From Lycium barbarum (lineage: Eukaryota > Streptophyta > Magnoliopsida > Solanales > Solanaceae), in assembly GCF_019175385.1 (NCBI RefSeq), contig NC_083344.1, positions 64,418,782-64,482,781 of the forward strand: a stretch of DNA of 64,000 nucleotides. The letters run 5' to 3'. The notes under the pieces are model-generated. The model did not search any database. It was not told the origin of the DNA and saw only the letters and a list, made by a program, of their open reading frames with translations. The translations under genes were made by a program, and so were the position numbers. Below are positions 1-11,319 of this stretch, in pieces. Each line of letters opens with the position of its first letter. The stretch's first letter is position 1.

Positions 1-181
1 TAGCCTTGTCGGCTCATGAACATTGATGTGGCATAGATACCAATGATGATGTAAAGGCACTGTTGTCCAACGGGACTAGCATGGTGAATGAAAAGAATTA
101 TATGTTAAATTGTGTGTCTCACCTAGATGTAAGTTTAAGTGTAAGCCAAGGGGTGCCCGGGTGGGCTAGCACCGTGACTTT
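1..181. other. Unassigned sequence left of element A gag
   Basis: There is no convincing ORF here. The last ~20 bases before the ATG at 182 loosely resemble the gag sequence upstream of the same methionine in copies C and E, but everything further left does not match those copies. It is therefore either a foreign insertion or a rearranged 5' part of element A. I cannot assign it to a family. Confidence 0.4.
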
Positions 182-1645
182 ATGAGTTTAAATCCTCCGG
201 AGTTTTTTGGGTCAAAACTGGATGCAGACCCGCAAGGTTTTATTGATGAGATGCTGAGAACATTGAGGATTATTCATGCCTCTGAAACCGAATCTGTGGA
301 GTTGGCATCTTATAGACTCCGAGATGTGGCGGTATTATGGTACAATAATTGGCTAGCATCAAGAAAAGAAAATGTGCCTCCTCCCATTTGGTAAGAATTT
401 GTAGATGCTTTCATCCGCCACTATTTGCCACCCGAGGTCCGCCGAGCTAAAACGGATAGGTTCTTAAGTGATTATATAGGGGGATCAAGGCAGACACATT
501 CTAGACACTCAGGCCATTCAGTGACTAGTGCACCTCCTCGATTTACAGGTACGAGATTTGATCGCTCCTTCCTTTCAGGACAGGGTCAGAGTTCGAGGGC
601 CCCAGATTCTCAGTTTGGGGGAGATTATAGCCAGAGAAGACCCCCAGTACCGCCATGAAGTCAGTGCGGTAGGTTACACTCCGGACGGTGTCACCAGGGT
701 TCGGATGCTTGCTATGCCTATGGACGGGTTGGGCATGTGATGCGAGATTACTCGTCGATGAGTGGTAGAGTTGGGGTTAAGCCCACAGGATCAGTGGCTG
801 GTTCATATTCAGTGCGCTCGGTAGGTCAGACTTCCTAGATGTCAGCGGGCCGAGGTAGAGGTAGAGGGGTAGCATCTACTTCAGGTGTCACTCAGCCCCG
901 AGTGTATGCTTTAGCCGGACGACAGGACCTCGAGTCCTCCCCGGATGTGGTTACAGGTACATTATCCATATTTTCTCATGATGTATATGCATTGATAGAT
1001 CCGGGTTCTACACTCTCTTATATTACTCCGAATGTTGCTAGTTGTATTGGGGTGAAACCTGAGCCAATCAAACCTTTTGAGGTATCTACTCTTGTTGGTG
1101 ATCCCGTGATAGCTAGACAAGTGTATAGAAATTATGTAATTGTGATATGTGATCGCCAGACCAAAGTTGATTTAATTGAGCTGGAAATGCTAGATTTTGA
1201 TGTGATTATAGGTATGGATTGGTTGGCCTCATGTTATGCTAGTGTTGATTGCCGAATGAAAATAGTTCGATTTCAATTTCCGGTAGAGACCGTACTCGCA
1301 TGGAAGGGCAATACAGCATCTCCAAAAGGTATGTTTATTTCCTACCTTAAGGCAAGGAAGATGATAGCCAAGGGCTATAGTTATCACTTAGTCCAAGTAC
1401 ATGACACCGAAGCAACATCACAAACGTTCCAATCTGTTCCGGTAGTGAATGAATTTTCGGATGTATTTTCAGATGAACTTCCAGGCCTTCCTCCAGAAAG
1501 AGAGATTCACTTCGCTATTGATGTATTGCCGGACACCAAGCCTATTTCTATTCCTCTGTATCGAATGGCTCCGGCAGAATTGAAAGAGTTAAAGGCACAG
1601 TTGAAAGATTTGCTTGAAAAGGGATTTATTAGACTCAGTTCATCA
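182..1645 (+). pseudogene. Element A gag, protease and start of RT (broken)
   Basis: This is the Gag-Pol polyprotein of a Tekay-type element, which would form the particle core and mature it. The gag core motif LWYNNW is at about residue 53 from the ATG at 182. A TAA at 392-394 breaks the frame. A deletion of roughly 280 bp near 465-470, relative to copy E, removes the gag C-terminal half. The zinc-knuckle region (about 658-750) has lost its second cysteine (YAYG instead of YACG) and has an upstream TGA at 656-658. TAG at 836-838 is another stop. From 839 the frame reopens through the protease active site (ALIDPGST, about 991-1014) to the RT N-terminus (KGFIRLSSS), where the solo LTR enters after 1645. 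All pieces up to there share one frame. Confidence 0.88.
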
Positions 1646-4556
1646 TGTCACGACCTAGCTAGGGGCCGTGACGGGTACCCGGGGCTGACCACCGAGCACC
1701 GCTCGTTCTACTACTCATCATACTCATTAAACCTCCTTTTTGTTTTTTTCGTTCATAAACTTATGATCATAAGAAAATCATTTTCGTTGCAGAACATAAA
1801 TACTTTTATATACATAAGCCCTTTTGCTATCAAAAGATAATGTACACATATCTACGTATATACAGTAGTGACCTTGTGAGACCATATAACCCACACATAC
1901 GTATCTACGAGCCCCTACTAAAGTACTAGACATATGGACGGGACAAGACCCCGTCGTGCCCAAAATACATATACGTATATATACACAAAAGTATAAACCC
2001 GATTATCACCTTCAGAATAATGGAGTGCTCCTGAAAATCTGCTGATAGCTCCTATAGATCTGCGCCGTCTCCCTGTCTACCTGTGGGCATGAACACAGCG
2101 TCCAAAGAAAATGGACGTCAGTACGAACATTGTACTGAGTATGTAAGGCAGGAATGAAATAAACATGATAGAGAATCATAAGTCATGAGGTGAAGGAAAA
2201 ACCTGCGCGACCCTTAAGGATGAATGCATTTCATACATATACCACATATACATAATCGTCGTACATGAATCATCATAGCGTATACATCATCACGTCATAT
2301 AATTCATCATCATAATACTGTATCTACTCATAAACATAAAACGTTATCCGTATTCGGCCACTTAGGGCTCGACAATATCCTTATTCGGCCACATGGTGGC
2401 TCAACAGTATCCGTATTCGGCCATGTAGTGGCTCGACAGTATCCGTATTCGGCCACGTAGTGGCTCGACAGTATCACATACATATCTTCCATATTCGGCC
2501 ACGTAGTGGCTCGACCATATCACATGCATCATACAAGGATCAATATGTCTCGTCATTATCATAGCCATCACATACATCTTATTAGCTTGTCGTAACCTTT
2601 CATTAATGCACACATTTAAATTTAAAGACAATATATGAAAATCACATCATATTTGTAGCATGAATTTCGTATAAATATCGCATGATAGTCTTTAAAATCT
2701 TGTGGCTTAAGCTCATCATTTCCATTATCGTTTATATAGCATATCTCTTACCTTTATCTCATATGAAATCCTCTATGAACATAGACTCATAACTTTGCGG
2801 AACATTGGTCATGGGACATGCATTAAGGCTTATGGACAATCTATAACAATGTCGGGGTGACATAAGGTCAAGAACCCCCGAGTCCATTATGGAGCATTCA
2901 TAAGCATTATGCCTCACCTTGAAGGAATTAGCATATAAGGTGAGTGTAGTCAATGAACAATATCAATGGATCATAATATGGATCATTATCCTTGTAGAAC
3001 TATGATATTGTAGGCCTTAGTATCTTTAGACTTAGACTCATCATCGTCATTACCGTATTCGTAACATGCCTCTTATCTTATCCCATATGGCTATTCGTGA
3101 ACATAGGCTCTTAGTCTTCCGAAAAGTAGGAAAGTCATGGAGAGGTAAGAAAAATACTATCATAGGAATCATATAAGGATCATTAATTTCGTAGGAATAT
3201 CATATCACGAGCTTTATGACTTCTAGACTTAGATTCCTTATCGACATCGTCATGCTCTTTATAATCGTAGACTCATAGTTTTTTTGATATGTAGGAAAAT
3301 CGTGAAGAAGGACGGAATATCATATCATGGGATTCATGCCTTAGAAAGAAGGGACTAGCCTTACATACCTTTTTCGTTTAAGCAATCTAGCGTTCGCTTT
3401 TTCTCCTTCGATGTCACGCCTCTACCTTCAAAAGAGGATCCGTACTAACATTAGTCAATCAACCATAAGAACGCACTACTATTTCTAGAGAAAATTGGGC
3501 AGCGTTTCCTTTGTTTCTACTACTTTTCTCATGTTCTATTTCAACTCCCAACATTTACAACAACACTCACAATAGCGTATCAACATTCATCACTTATCTA
3601 TATTTAGCAAAATCCACCATTTTTCTCCAATTTCTCCACATTTAATGGTTTTAGCTCATCATCATAATTTTTCTTACTTCACACCTATTCCATGGTCTAT
3701 ACGCCATTTATAACGTATTCATCATCACAACATATCAACGTTCATGGTTACATTCAACTATCATTCAATTGTGACACTATTCACTCAGTAATGGCCCATT
3801 TTCTATGTTCTTCTACATTTCAAGCATCTTAGCTTTCCAATACCTTAAATAACATGATAAAGTCATGAAACATACCTTAGATGATGGTGGAACAAGCCTA
3901 GAGTGGAATCACTTCTTTAGCACCAAAACCCTTCTTCCAATTAGGTTTCATACACTTTGTTTCATAGATTTGGTGTTGATGATCATGATCTCCCTTTGAT
4001 TCTCTTAAATTTTGTGGATGAAATGTTTGGATAAGTTCTACAGGGTTCTTGAAGGTTGTAGATGAAATATGAATGAAAATGAATGAGAAAGTCACTTATA
4101 ATAATCACAAATCTGATTTTTAATGAACAGTCGTCGGGGTGTACAGTGGTCGTAAACCACAGTTTATGGACCGTAATACTAGTTTACGGGCCATATAACG
4201 TGGTCGTATTTAAGCATATAAAAAACATGAAGGTTTGCTGGAGGTCATGATAGTTTACGGCCACAGTTTACGGGCCGTATTTCAGTTTATGGTCCATAAA
4301 CTGGGTAGTATTTTACCATTTAAACTTTGGACAGAAAGTTGAAATTTTTGGAATGTTAGAGGACGAGGGCAGTATACGGTCCGTAAATCACTTTACGGGT
4401 CGTATTCTGATTTACGACCACTGGCTGAATTGAAATTCTACAACTTTCTTATTTCCAAAAATTCATGAATCGTCATTCCCTACTCAGCATCGTACACTCA
4501 TACTCTTTGTTGGTCTATTCATTGTACGTTCACGAAGAAATTTCCAAGGTGTAACA
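1646..4556 (-). mobile_element. Solo LTR (Tekay-type) inside element A RT
   Basis: The insert is 2911 bp, begins TGTCACGACC and ends GGTGTAACA, which is the reverse complement of the usual TGTTACACC...GTCGTGACA LTR. The TSD CATCA is present at 1641-1645 and 4557-4561, and element A's RT reading resumes right after it. No PBS, PPT or coding lies between the ends, so this is an LTR left by LTR-LTR recombination. It carries the usual LTR blocks in reverse: the TCAGTACGAACATTGTAC block near 2119-2140, the CTCACCTT/AAGGTGAG hairpin near 2912-2944, and a palindrome array near 4135-4430. Confidence 0.93.
4135..4430 (-). promoter_or_regulatory. Palindrome array upstream of LTR promoter (solo LTR in A)
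   Basis: The stretch holds many copies of a short dyad of the form TTTACGGNCCGTAAA, separated by 10-40 bp. In the orientation of the LTR it lies just upstream of an AT-rich TATA-like stretch near 4095-4105. The same arrangement occurs in the LTRs of A, C, E, G and I. A role as an enhancer is inferred from position only. Confidence 0.5.
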
Positions 4557-4561
4557 CATCA

Positions 4562-7206
4562 CCAGGGGGAGCGCCAGTCTTGTTCGTGAGAAAGAAAGAC
4601 GATTCCCTACGAATGTCCATCGATTACAGGCAATTGAACAAGGTGACGATAAAGAACAAATATCCTCTCCCAAGGATTGATGATTTATTTGATAAACTAT
4701 AGGGTGCCAAGTGGTTTTTTGTAAAATAGACTTGAGGTCGGGTTATCATCAAGTGGGGGTTAGAGAAGAAGATATTCCCAAAACAGCCTTCAGAACAAGA
4801 TACGACCATTATGAATTCCGGGTGATGTCGTTTGGGTTGACTAATGCTCTGGCAGTGTTCATGAACTTGATGAATAATGTATTCAGGCCACTCTTGGATT
4901 TGTTTGTGATAGTATTCATTGATGATATTCTGGTATACTCTCGCACAGAATCCGAACATGCAGATCATTTACGTATCGTTCTTGGAATTCTTCGAACCCG
5001 AGAATTATATGCAAAATTTTCAAAGTGCGAGTTTGGCTGAATTCTGTAACATTTCTGGGCTATGTTATTTCAGATGATGGAATTCGAGTCGACACTCAGA
5101 AAATTGAAGCTGTGAAGACTTGGCCAAGGCCTACAACGCCTACAGAGGTCCGTAGTTTTCTGGGATTGGCTAGTTACTATAGAAGGTTCCTAGAGGGATT
5201 TTCCTCAATTTTAGCCCCATTGACGAAGCTGACCCAGAAGTCAGCTAAATTTCAGTGGAATGATGCTTGTGAACGCAGCTTCCAAGAGTTGAAGGACAGA
5301 TTAACCTCAGCTCCAGTTTTAACACTTCAAGAAGGGTCAGATGGTTATATGGTGTACTGTGATACTTCCGGCGTTGGGTTACGATGCGTGTTAATGCAGC
5401 ACAGTAGAGTCAATGCTTATGCTTCTACATTACTTGTATGGTGTGCATGTTGATATCTATACAGATCACAAGAGCCTTCAGTACATTTTCAAACAGAAGG
5501 AGTTAAATCTGCGGCAGAGGCGGTGGTTAGAATTATTGAAAGATTACGATGTAAATATTTTATACCACCCCAGAAAAGCAAATGTAGTAGCTGATGCACT
5601 TAGCCGCCAATCAATGGGAATTTATGTGAAGTTCCTCCGGAAAAGAAAGAGATGATTCATGAGCTCCACTAATTAGCTAATCCTGGAGTACGTGTGATTG
5701 ATTCGAGTAGTGTAGGGATTGGTATTAATGATCCCACAGTTTCATCCCTGAATGTAGAAGTGAAAGAGTGCCTGTACGAAGATCCTCAATTGTGCCATTA
5801 CAGAGGTATATCTCATGAAAAAGAGAAGTCCCCATTTGAAACTTCTACGGATGGAATTCTTAGATACCGAGGCAGGCTATGTGTGCCGAATGTGCCAGAA
5901 TTGCGCCGTCGAATTCTAGAAGAAGCCTATCATTCTCGGTACTCTATTCACCCAGGTGCAACAAAGATGTATCATGATCTCAAATTAATATATTGGTGGG
6001 ATGACATGAAGAGAGACATAGCAGAATTTGTAGCTTAATGTCCAAATTGCCAACAAGTGAAAATCGAACATCAAAAACCAGGAGGACTATTGCAAGCAAT
6101 GGAAATCCCTACCTGGAAATGGGAAGTGATCAACATGGATTTTATTGTGGGGTTACCTCGTTCTCGAGGCAAATATGATTCTATATGGGTGATTGTGGAC
6201 CGATTAACAAAAGCAGCTCATTTTCTTCCAGTCAAAACCACATACTCAGCAGGAGATTATGCAAGGTTGTATCTCAAAGAAATTGTGCGACTCCATGGTA
6301 TTCCATTATCTATTATCACAGATAGAGGAGCTCAATTTACAGCCAAGTTCTGGAAGTCCTTTCAAGAAGGTCTAGGTACTCAAGTGAAGCTTAGCACGAC
6401 ATTTCATCCGCAGACGGATGGGCAAACCGAACGTACTGTCCAGACATTGGAGGATATACTACGGGCTTATGTACTGGACTTGGGTGGTAGTTGGGATGAC
6501 TATTTACCTCTGATTGAGTTCGCATATAACAATAGCCATCATTCCAGTATCCAATCCGTATGAAGCTTTATATGAAAGGAAGTGTAGATCCCCAATTGGA
6601 TGGTTTGAAATAGGAGAAGTATAGCTAATGGGCCCTGAATTGATTCAGCAAGCAGTAGAAAAAGTCAAGGTGATCCGAGATCGATTGTTGACAGCCTAAA
6701 GTCGCCAAAAATCTTATGCGGACAACCGCCGGCGAGACTTGGAATTTTAGGTTGATGATTGGGTATTTTTGAAGGTGTCGCCAATGAATGGGGTGATGAG
6801 ATTTGGAAAGAAAGGAAAGTTAAGTCCTCGATACATTGGACCTTATAAGATTATCCGCAAGGTGGGTCATGTAGCTTATGAGTTGGACTTACCTTCAGAG
6901 CTTGAATCAGTCCACCCAGTTTTTCATGTTTCAATGCTTCGTAAGTGTATTGGAGATCCTACGAGGATTATTCCAATTGATGATGTTCAAGTGACAGAAA
7001 AGCTAGCATATGAAGAAGTGCCCATTGCCATCTTAGACAGGCAAGTACGGAGACTTCGAAATAAGGAAGTCGCTTCAGTTAAAGTCTTGTGGCGAAACAA
7101 CAATCGGGAAGAAATGACTTGGGAAGCAGAAGAGAGTGTGAAGTTCAAGTATGCACACTTATTCCAACCCCCAGAACAAATTCATGATGAAACACCAAGA
7201 TTTTGA
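4562..7206 (+). pseudogene. Element A pol: RT, RNase H, integrase, chromodomain (broken)
   Basis: This continues the polyprotein after the solo LTR. The RT palm is present with its catalytic FIDD motif near 4915-4926. A TAG (about 4700) and small indels near 4720 and 5035 shift the frame. RNase H keeps its first Asp region (YCDTSG), but about 80 bp including the catalytic Glu helix (LELAA) is deleted at about 5425-5430. The integrase zinc-binding domain (about 5880-6060) has a stop in place of the Gln before CPNC (TAA near 6037). The integrase core has D, D and E with 35 residues between the last two (MDFIVG, ITDRG, QTERT). The chromodomain region (about 7010-7190, EEVPIAILDRQV to LFQPP) ends the protein at TGA 7204-7206. 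A family match is certain; function is lost. Confidence 0.9.
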
Positions 7207-7425
7207 GGTATGTGTACTTTCTCGTTTATGCATATTGGTCGTGTGTGGCCAAATTTTAGTGTTATTGTATTGTGGCCCTGTGAGGCAATGTTATTATGGG
7301 TTGTTGTGACAAGATTGTAGTGCCATATTACAGGGGAAACTCTGGCAAAATTTTTGCAAAATTCCCGAGTGTCTAACATTCGAGGACGAATATTCCAAAG
7401 GGGGGGGGGGGGGGGGGGGGGAGAA
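7207..7425 (+). other. Element A 3' untranslated region and expanded polypurine tract
   Basis: This holds the conserved Tekay 3' trailer, including GTGGCCCTGTGAGGCAATG and CATTCGAGGACGAAT. The PPT at 7397-7425 is AAA, then 22 G (7400-7421), then AGAA, directly before the LTR. The PPT primes plus-strand DNA synthesis. Copies C and E have only 8 and 6 G at this place. Confidence 0.85.
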
Positions 7426-7779
7426 TGTTACACCTTGGAAAATTCCATGTTAACGTACAGTGAATAGGCTGGTGAATAGCATGACGTATACAATGATTTT
7501 ATAAGTAAGAGATACCATTTGATGATCCTAATCGAGATTCAAAGACATTTGACGTAAGAGAAGAAGGTTGTTAAAGAAAGTAAAGGATATGTTGCGTGTC
7601 GGGTAAGAATTATAAGCGACGAGTTAACGATGACGTAATGATTTCTTAGAGAAGAGTGATAACATCCCTTAGAATTGTATTGAAGTGTTAAAAAAGTGTC
7701 AAGAAGGTTCCATAAGGATTGGAGGTCAAACGAGTCGACGAAAATGAAATCCGAACAGCTAGGCATTATACAGCCCAAC

Positions 7780-7939
7780 ATACTGGCCGTATAAATTACA
7801 CTGGCCGTATGTTAGGCCGTATAATAAGCCAAGAGGGGCATCACTCACTGGACTAAACATATGGCCCGTATAAATTGTACGGACCGTATGTTGGTTCCTA
7901 TATCTTGGTCGGGACAGATTTAAGTGTTTAATATAAGGA
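7780..7939 (+). promoter_or_regulatory. Palindrome array and TATA-like site in A LTR
   Basis: Several half and full dyads of the type TACGGACCGTA and GGCCGTATA are followed by TTGGTCGGGACAG and then TTTAATATAAGG. The order, dyads, then TCGGGACWG, then TATA, is the same in C and E LTRs. It marks the likely RNA polymerase II promoter, by inference. Confidence 0.5.
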
Positions 7940-8923
7940 CTCCTCTCTCATTTTATTTCATTTCATTCCACTTCTCTACACACCAAGAAACCTCTAGAAC
8001 TTTCTCCATCATTAATCCACAGGAATTCAAGGGAAAACCATGATCAACTATAACAAATCCATGAAAACAAGTGTATGAAACCTAGTAAAAGTTCATCTAC
8101 ACCAAGAAAACTCAAGGTAAGTGAGTTAGGGTTTTGGTGCAAGAAGAGAAGTTCCATTCAAGTGTTGTTCATCCATCATCTAAGGTGATTTTTATGATCA
8201 TTCTTGGTTTTTTAAGGTGTTGAAAGTTAAAAGCACTTGGATTGTAGAAAGATATGGAAAATGGGTCATGAATGAGTGAATAAGGCCATTGTTGAGAAAT
8301 AGTTTGGGGTAAATTATGATCATTGATGAATTGTGATTGTAAAAATGTTATGAATGGCATTTAGAACATGGAATAAGTATTATGTATGAGAAAACGCAAT
8401 AGTGAACTATAATTACAATTATGGAGAAATTGAAGAGGAATTGTGAAATGCGGATAATGTGGGTGACTGATGATTGTTGTCTATTATATGGTGAATGTTG
8501 ATATGTATTTTTGGGAGTTGAAATATGATATGGGGAAAGTAGTAGAAACAGAGGAAATGCTGCCCAATTTTCTTTAGCTTTAGTAAGCACGTTTAAGTAA
8601 TCGATTAGCTAATGTTCATGCGACTTCTCTTGAAGGTAGAAACGTGGGCATCAAAGGAGAACAAACAAGTGATAGATTAGTTAAATGCAAAAGGTATGTG
8701 AGGCTAGTCCTTTCTTTCTATGGCATGAATCCTATGGTATGACTTTCCTTCTTCTTTATGAATCTTCTATATCCCGGAAAGCTAAGAGTCTATGTCCATG
8801 AATAGCTACATGAAATAAGAGATACATTATGAGTCCAATTACGATGATGATGAGTTAAGTATAAAGATTCTAGAGTTCATGATATGATGTTTTTATAACG
8901 CTAATGATGTCGTATGTTGTATA

Positions 8924-9110
8924 CACTCACCTCATGTACTATTCCCTTCAAGGTGAGGCAGAATATCATTAAGTCAATGATGTCCTTCATTGTATCCACT
9001 CACCTTACATATTACTTCTTTCAAGGTGAGGCAGAATACCATAAAGTTAATGATGTCATTTATTGAATACACTCACCTTATATACAATTCCCTTCAAGGT
9101 GAGGCAGAAT
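8924..9110 (+). repeat. Three tandem 72-74 bp units in A LTR
   Basis: Units start at about 8924, 8998 and 9070. Each has CACTCACCT at its left and TTCAAGGTGAGGCAGAAT about 15-20 bases later, so each can fold as a hairpin with arms CTCACCTT and AAGGTGAG. All other LTRs in the window carry a single such unit, so the element A LTR has triplicated it. Confidence 0.85.
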
Positions 9111-9955
9111 ACTTATAAATGTTCCATAATGGTTCACGACCTTAGGTCACCTTGATAAAGTATAGCTATCTTTGAGTTATTATACATGCATTATGATGAG
9201 TATATGTTGAGGATATTACACCATGCCTATATGGATGGGCAGACACACACCACTATAGTGGGCAGCTTACATCTCGGACGCGAGAGGCCTGGACGCAAGT
9301 TACACATTATCACACCGTACCTATATGGACGGGCAGCTTATACACTTATACATTACTGCATACATGATATGATGAGGATTATGAGTAACTCAGCATGTGT
9401 TATTCCTTTTATAAATGACAGTCATATACAGTTGCTCCTTATTGATGTTTCCTTTATCTCATTGACGAATTGTTGTTACTTATGCCTCTCATACTCAGTA
9501 CAATGTTCGTACTAACGTCCGTTTTCTTTGGACGCTGTGTTCATGCGCACAGGTAGACAGGGAGGTGATCTTGATCCAAACTCGTAGGAGCTAGTAGCTG
9601 ATTTGAGAGCACGCCATTGTTCCGGAGGTGCCTTTGATTATTCTTTTGTGTACATATGTATATTTTGGGCACGATGGGGTCCTGTCCCGTCCTTATGTCT
9701 AGCACTCTAGTATAGGCTCGTAGATACGCAATGTGGGTTATATGGTCTCACGAGGTTGCTATTATGCATGTACATATATATTATTTTGATGGCCGAACGG
9801 CTTATGTCTATAAAAGTATTTATGTTCTCAAATGAAAAATGATTTTCTTATGAATTTGATAAAAGAAGACTTAATGAGTATGATGAGTAGTAGAACGAGT
9901 GGTGCGTGGTGGTTAGCCCCGGGTACCCGTCGCGGCCCCTATTCGAGTCATGACA

Positions 9956-11319
9956 GAAAGGATAGCCTTAACATACCTGGATAATCTCCTTCTAAATCTA
10001 CAACCAAACTTAACATAATCCTCTTGCGTCTATAATAAGTGAAATGATATTGTCCTCAACATATAAGGTTGTGACTCTTGTATTTCGCTAATCTTATAAC
10101 CTACGGAAAAACGGGCAGCATTTCCCTTGTTTATACTACATTCCAAAAGAAACCAATGGTCATCAATAGCCCAACAACAAAAACAACAACCAACAATAGC
10201 AACAACTACAATATAATCTAATATAAACCTCTTCGATTATTTTAAGAATCATATCGAGTGGCAAGCTCGTTTAACGAATAACAAAACGCAATTCGAACCC
10301 AATTTATTCTTTCATAGTTCAGTCCACACCCTCCATAACATTATACTTATGTTTACCATATTTTTTTCCACCCAAAACATCATAAGGATAATCTCTAAAC
10401 AGTTCATATGTTTTGATTCTTCAACTTTCACTTCCGAGTTCTAGTTTACATGTTTTCCTTTTTCACTTCCTTCAATTAAAACATGAATAATCTTAAAAAC
10501 AATAGCCACAATATAGTAAGGTTATATTCCATAATTTCCAGTAATTAGAAACCATATTTAAATCTTCAAAACAGTCCAACAAACAACAACAACAACAAAA
10601 CTACAATTTTCAAAAAAAAAACAAATTGGGCAGTACTTTTCCTATATCTTTCGCTTCCCCTCCAATTTAAATTAACACCAAAAAAACAAGAACAACATCA
10701 AAAATAGAATATCCAAGTTATTCCATAAATTTCCAGCCATAAAATACCACAAGAACACAACCCCAAAACAGTCCACAAGAAGACAACAACACCTTGTGCT
10801 ATTTCAACCACTAGCTTGTAGTTTTCATTCAAACAACTCAACCAACACTTGAATAAACTTAAGCACAAGCAAATAGATAATATACTTACCTATACAGCTA
10901 CTGCAACTCGAAATCCAAGCATCCCTTAGTTCACAATAGCCTTTAATGTCACCACAACACCATAGAAGCTTTATCCCTCACCTAAGCTAATCTTTTATGT
11001 AAATCTTGGATGAAAACACTTGGATTTGCTCTTGGATCTTCATTAACTTGGTAAAGAGGGTTTTGGGAGAGTTTAGGGTGAGAGAGGGATAAAAAAATGA
11101 TTGAAAAAAAAATAGATTTCCCGTTTTTAGTTTTCTGATTTTACTGTTCATCCGGCTACTGTTCATCCGTGTACTGTTCATCCGCGTTACTGTTCATCTA
11201 GTGGAATTATTTTAGGGGCTCAATTTTTCTATCAGTTTTTTTTATGGATGGTCTTATTCCCGAGCTTTCATTAACCAACTTACGATATGAATGACGCAAA
11301 AAATCTCCGAGGTGTAACA
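9956..11319 (-). repeat. Element B left LTR (3' LTR), truncated by element A
   Basis: About 1.36 kb of LTR remain. The sequence matches 16395-16885 plus 20546-20969 plus 39403-39777. It ends GAGGTGTAACA at 11319, which on the minus strand is the LTR start TGTTACACCTC. The near end of the gene-facing side contains repeated CTGTTCATCC units (about 11149-11200). The rest of this LTR is left of element A, outside the window. Confidence 0.85.

Larger units (their letters stand above)
182..9955 (+). mobile_element. Element A: Ty3/gypsy Tekay/Del-type retrotransposon, 5' end missing
   Basis: Element A is a plus-strand LTR retrotransposon. Visible in order are part of gag, protease, reverse transcriptase (RT), RNase H, integrase, chromodomain, PPT and the 3' LTR (7426-9955). 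Its 5' LTR and PBS lie outside the window or are lost. A minus-oriented solo LTR (1646-4556) interrupts the RT. The element sits inside the left LTR of element B: B-type LTR sequence begins right after A's final CA at 9955, and GAAAG (9956-9960) is the expected right TSD. The left TSD cannot be checked. Many stops, frameshifts and deletions mean it is not autonomous. Confidence 0.88.
7426..9955 (+). repeat. Element A 3' LTR
   Basis: The LTR is 2530 bp, begins TGTTACACCTTGG right after the PPT and ends TCATGACA. It contains a palindrome array (about 7780-7915), a TATA-like TTTAATATAAGG at about 7928-7939, a donor-like AAGGTAAGTGAG near 8113-8124, three tandem copies of the CTCACCT/AAGGTGAG hairpin unit (8924-9110), and the block around ACTCAGTACAATGTTCGTAC near the 3' end. 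It can be aligned by eye with the LTRs of C and E but is clearly diverged from both. Confidence 0.92.

Noticed and set aside
8924..9110. CRISPR-like regular repeats
   Set aside because: Three imperfect 72-74 bp tandem units in a plant LTR; no spacer structure and no cas genes.
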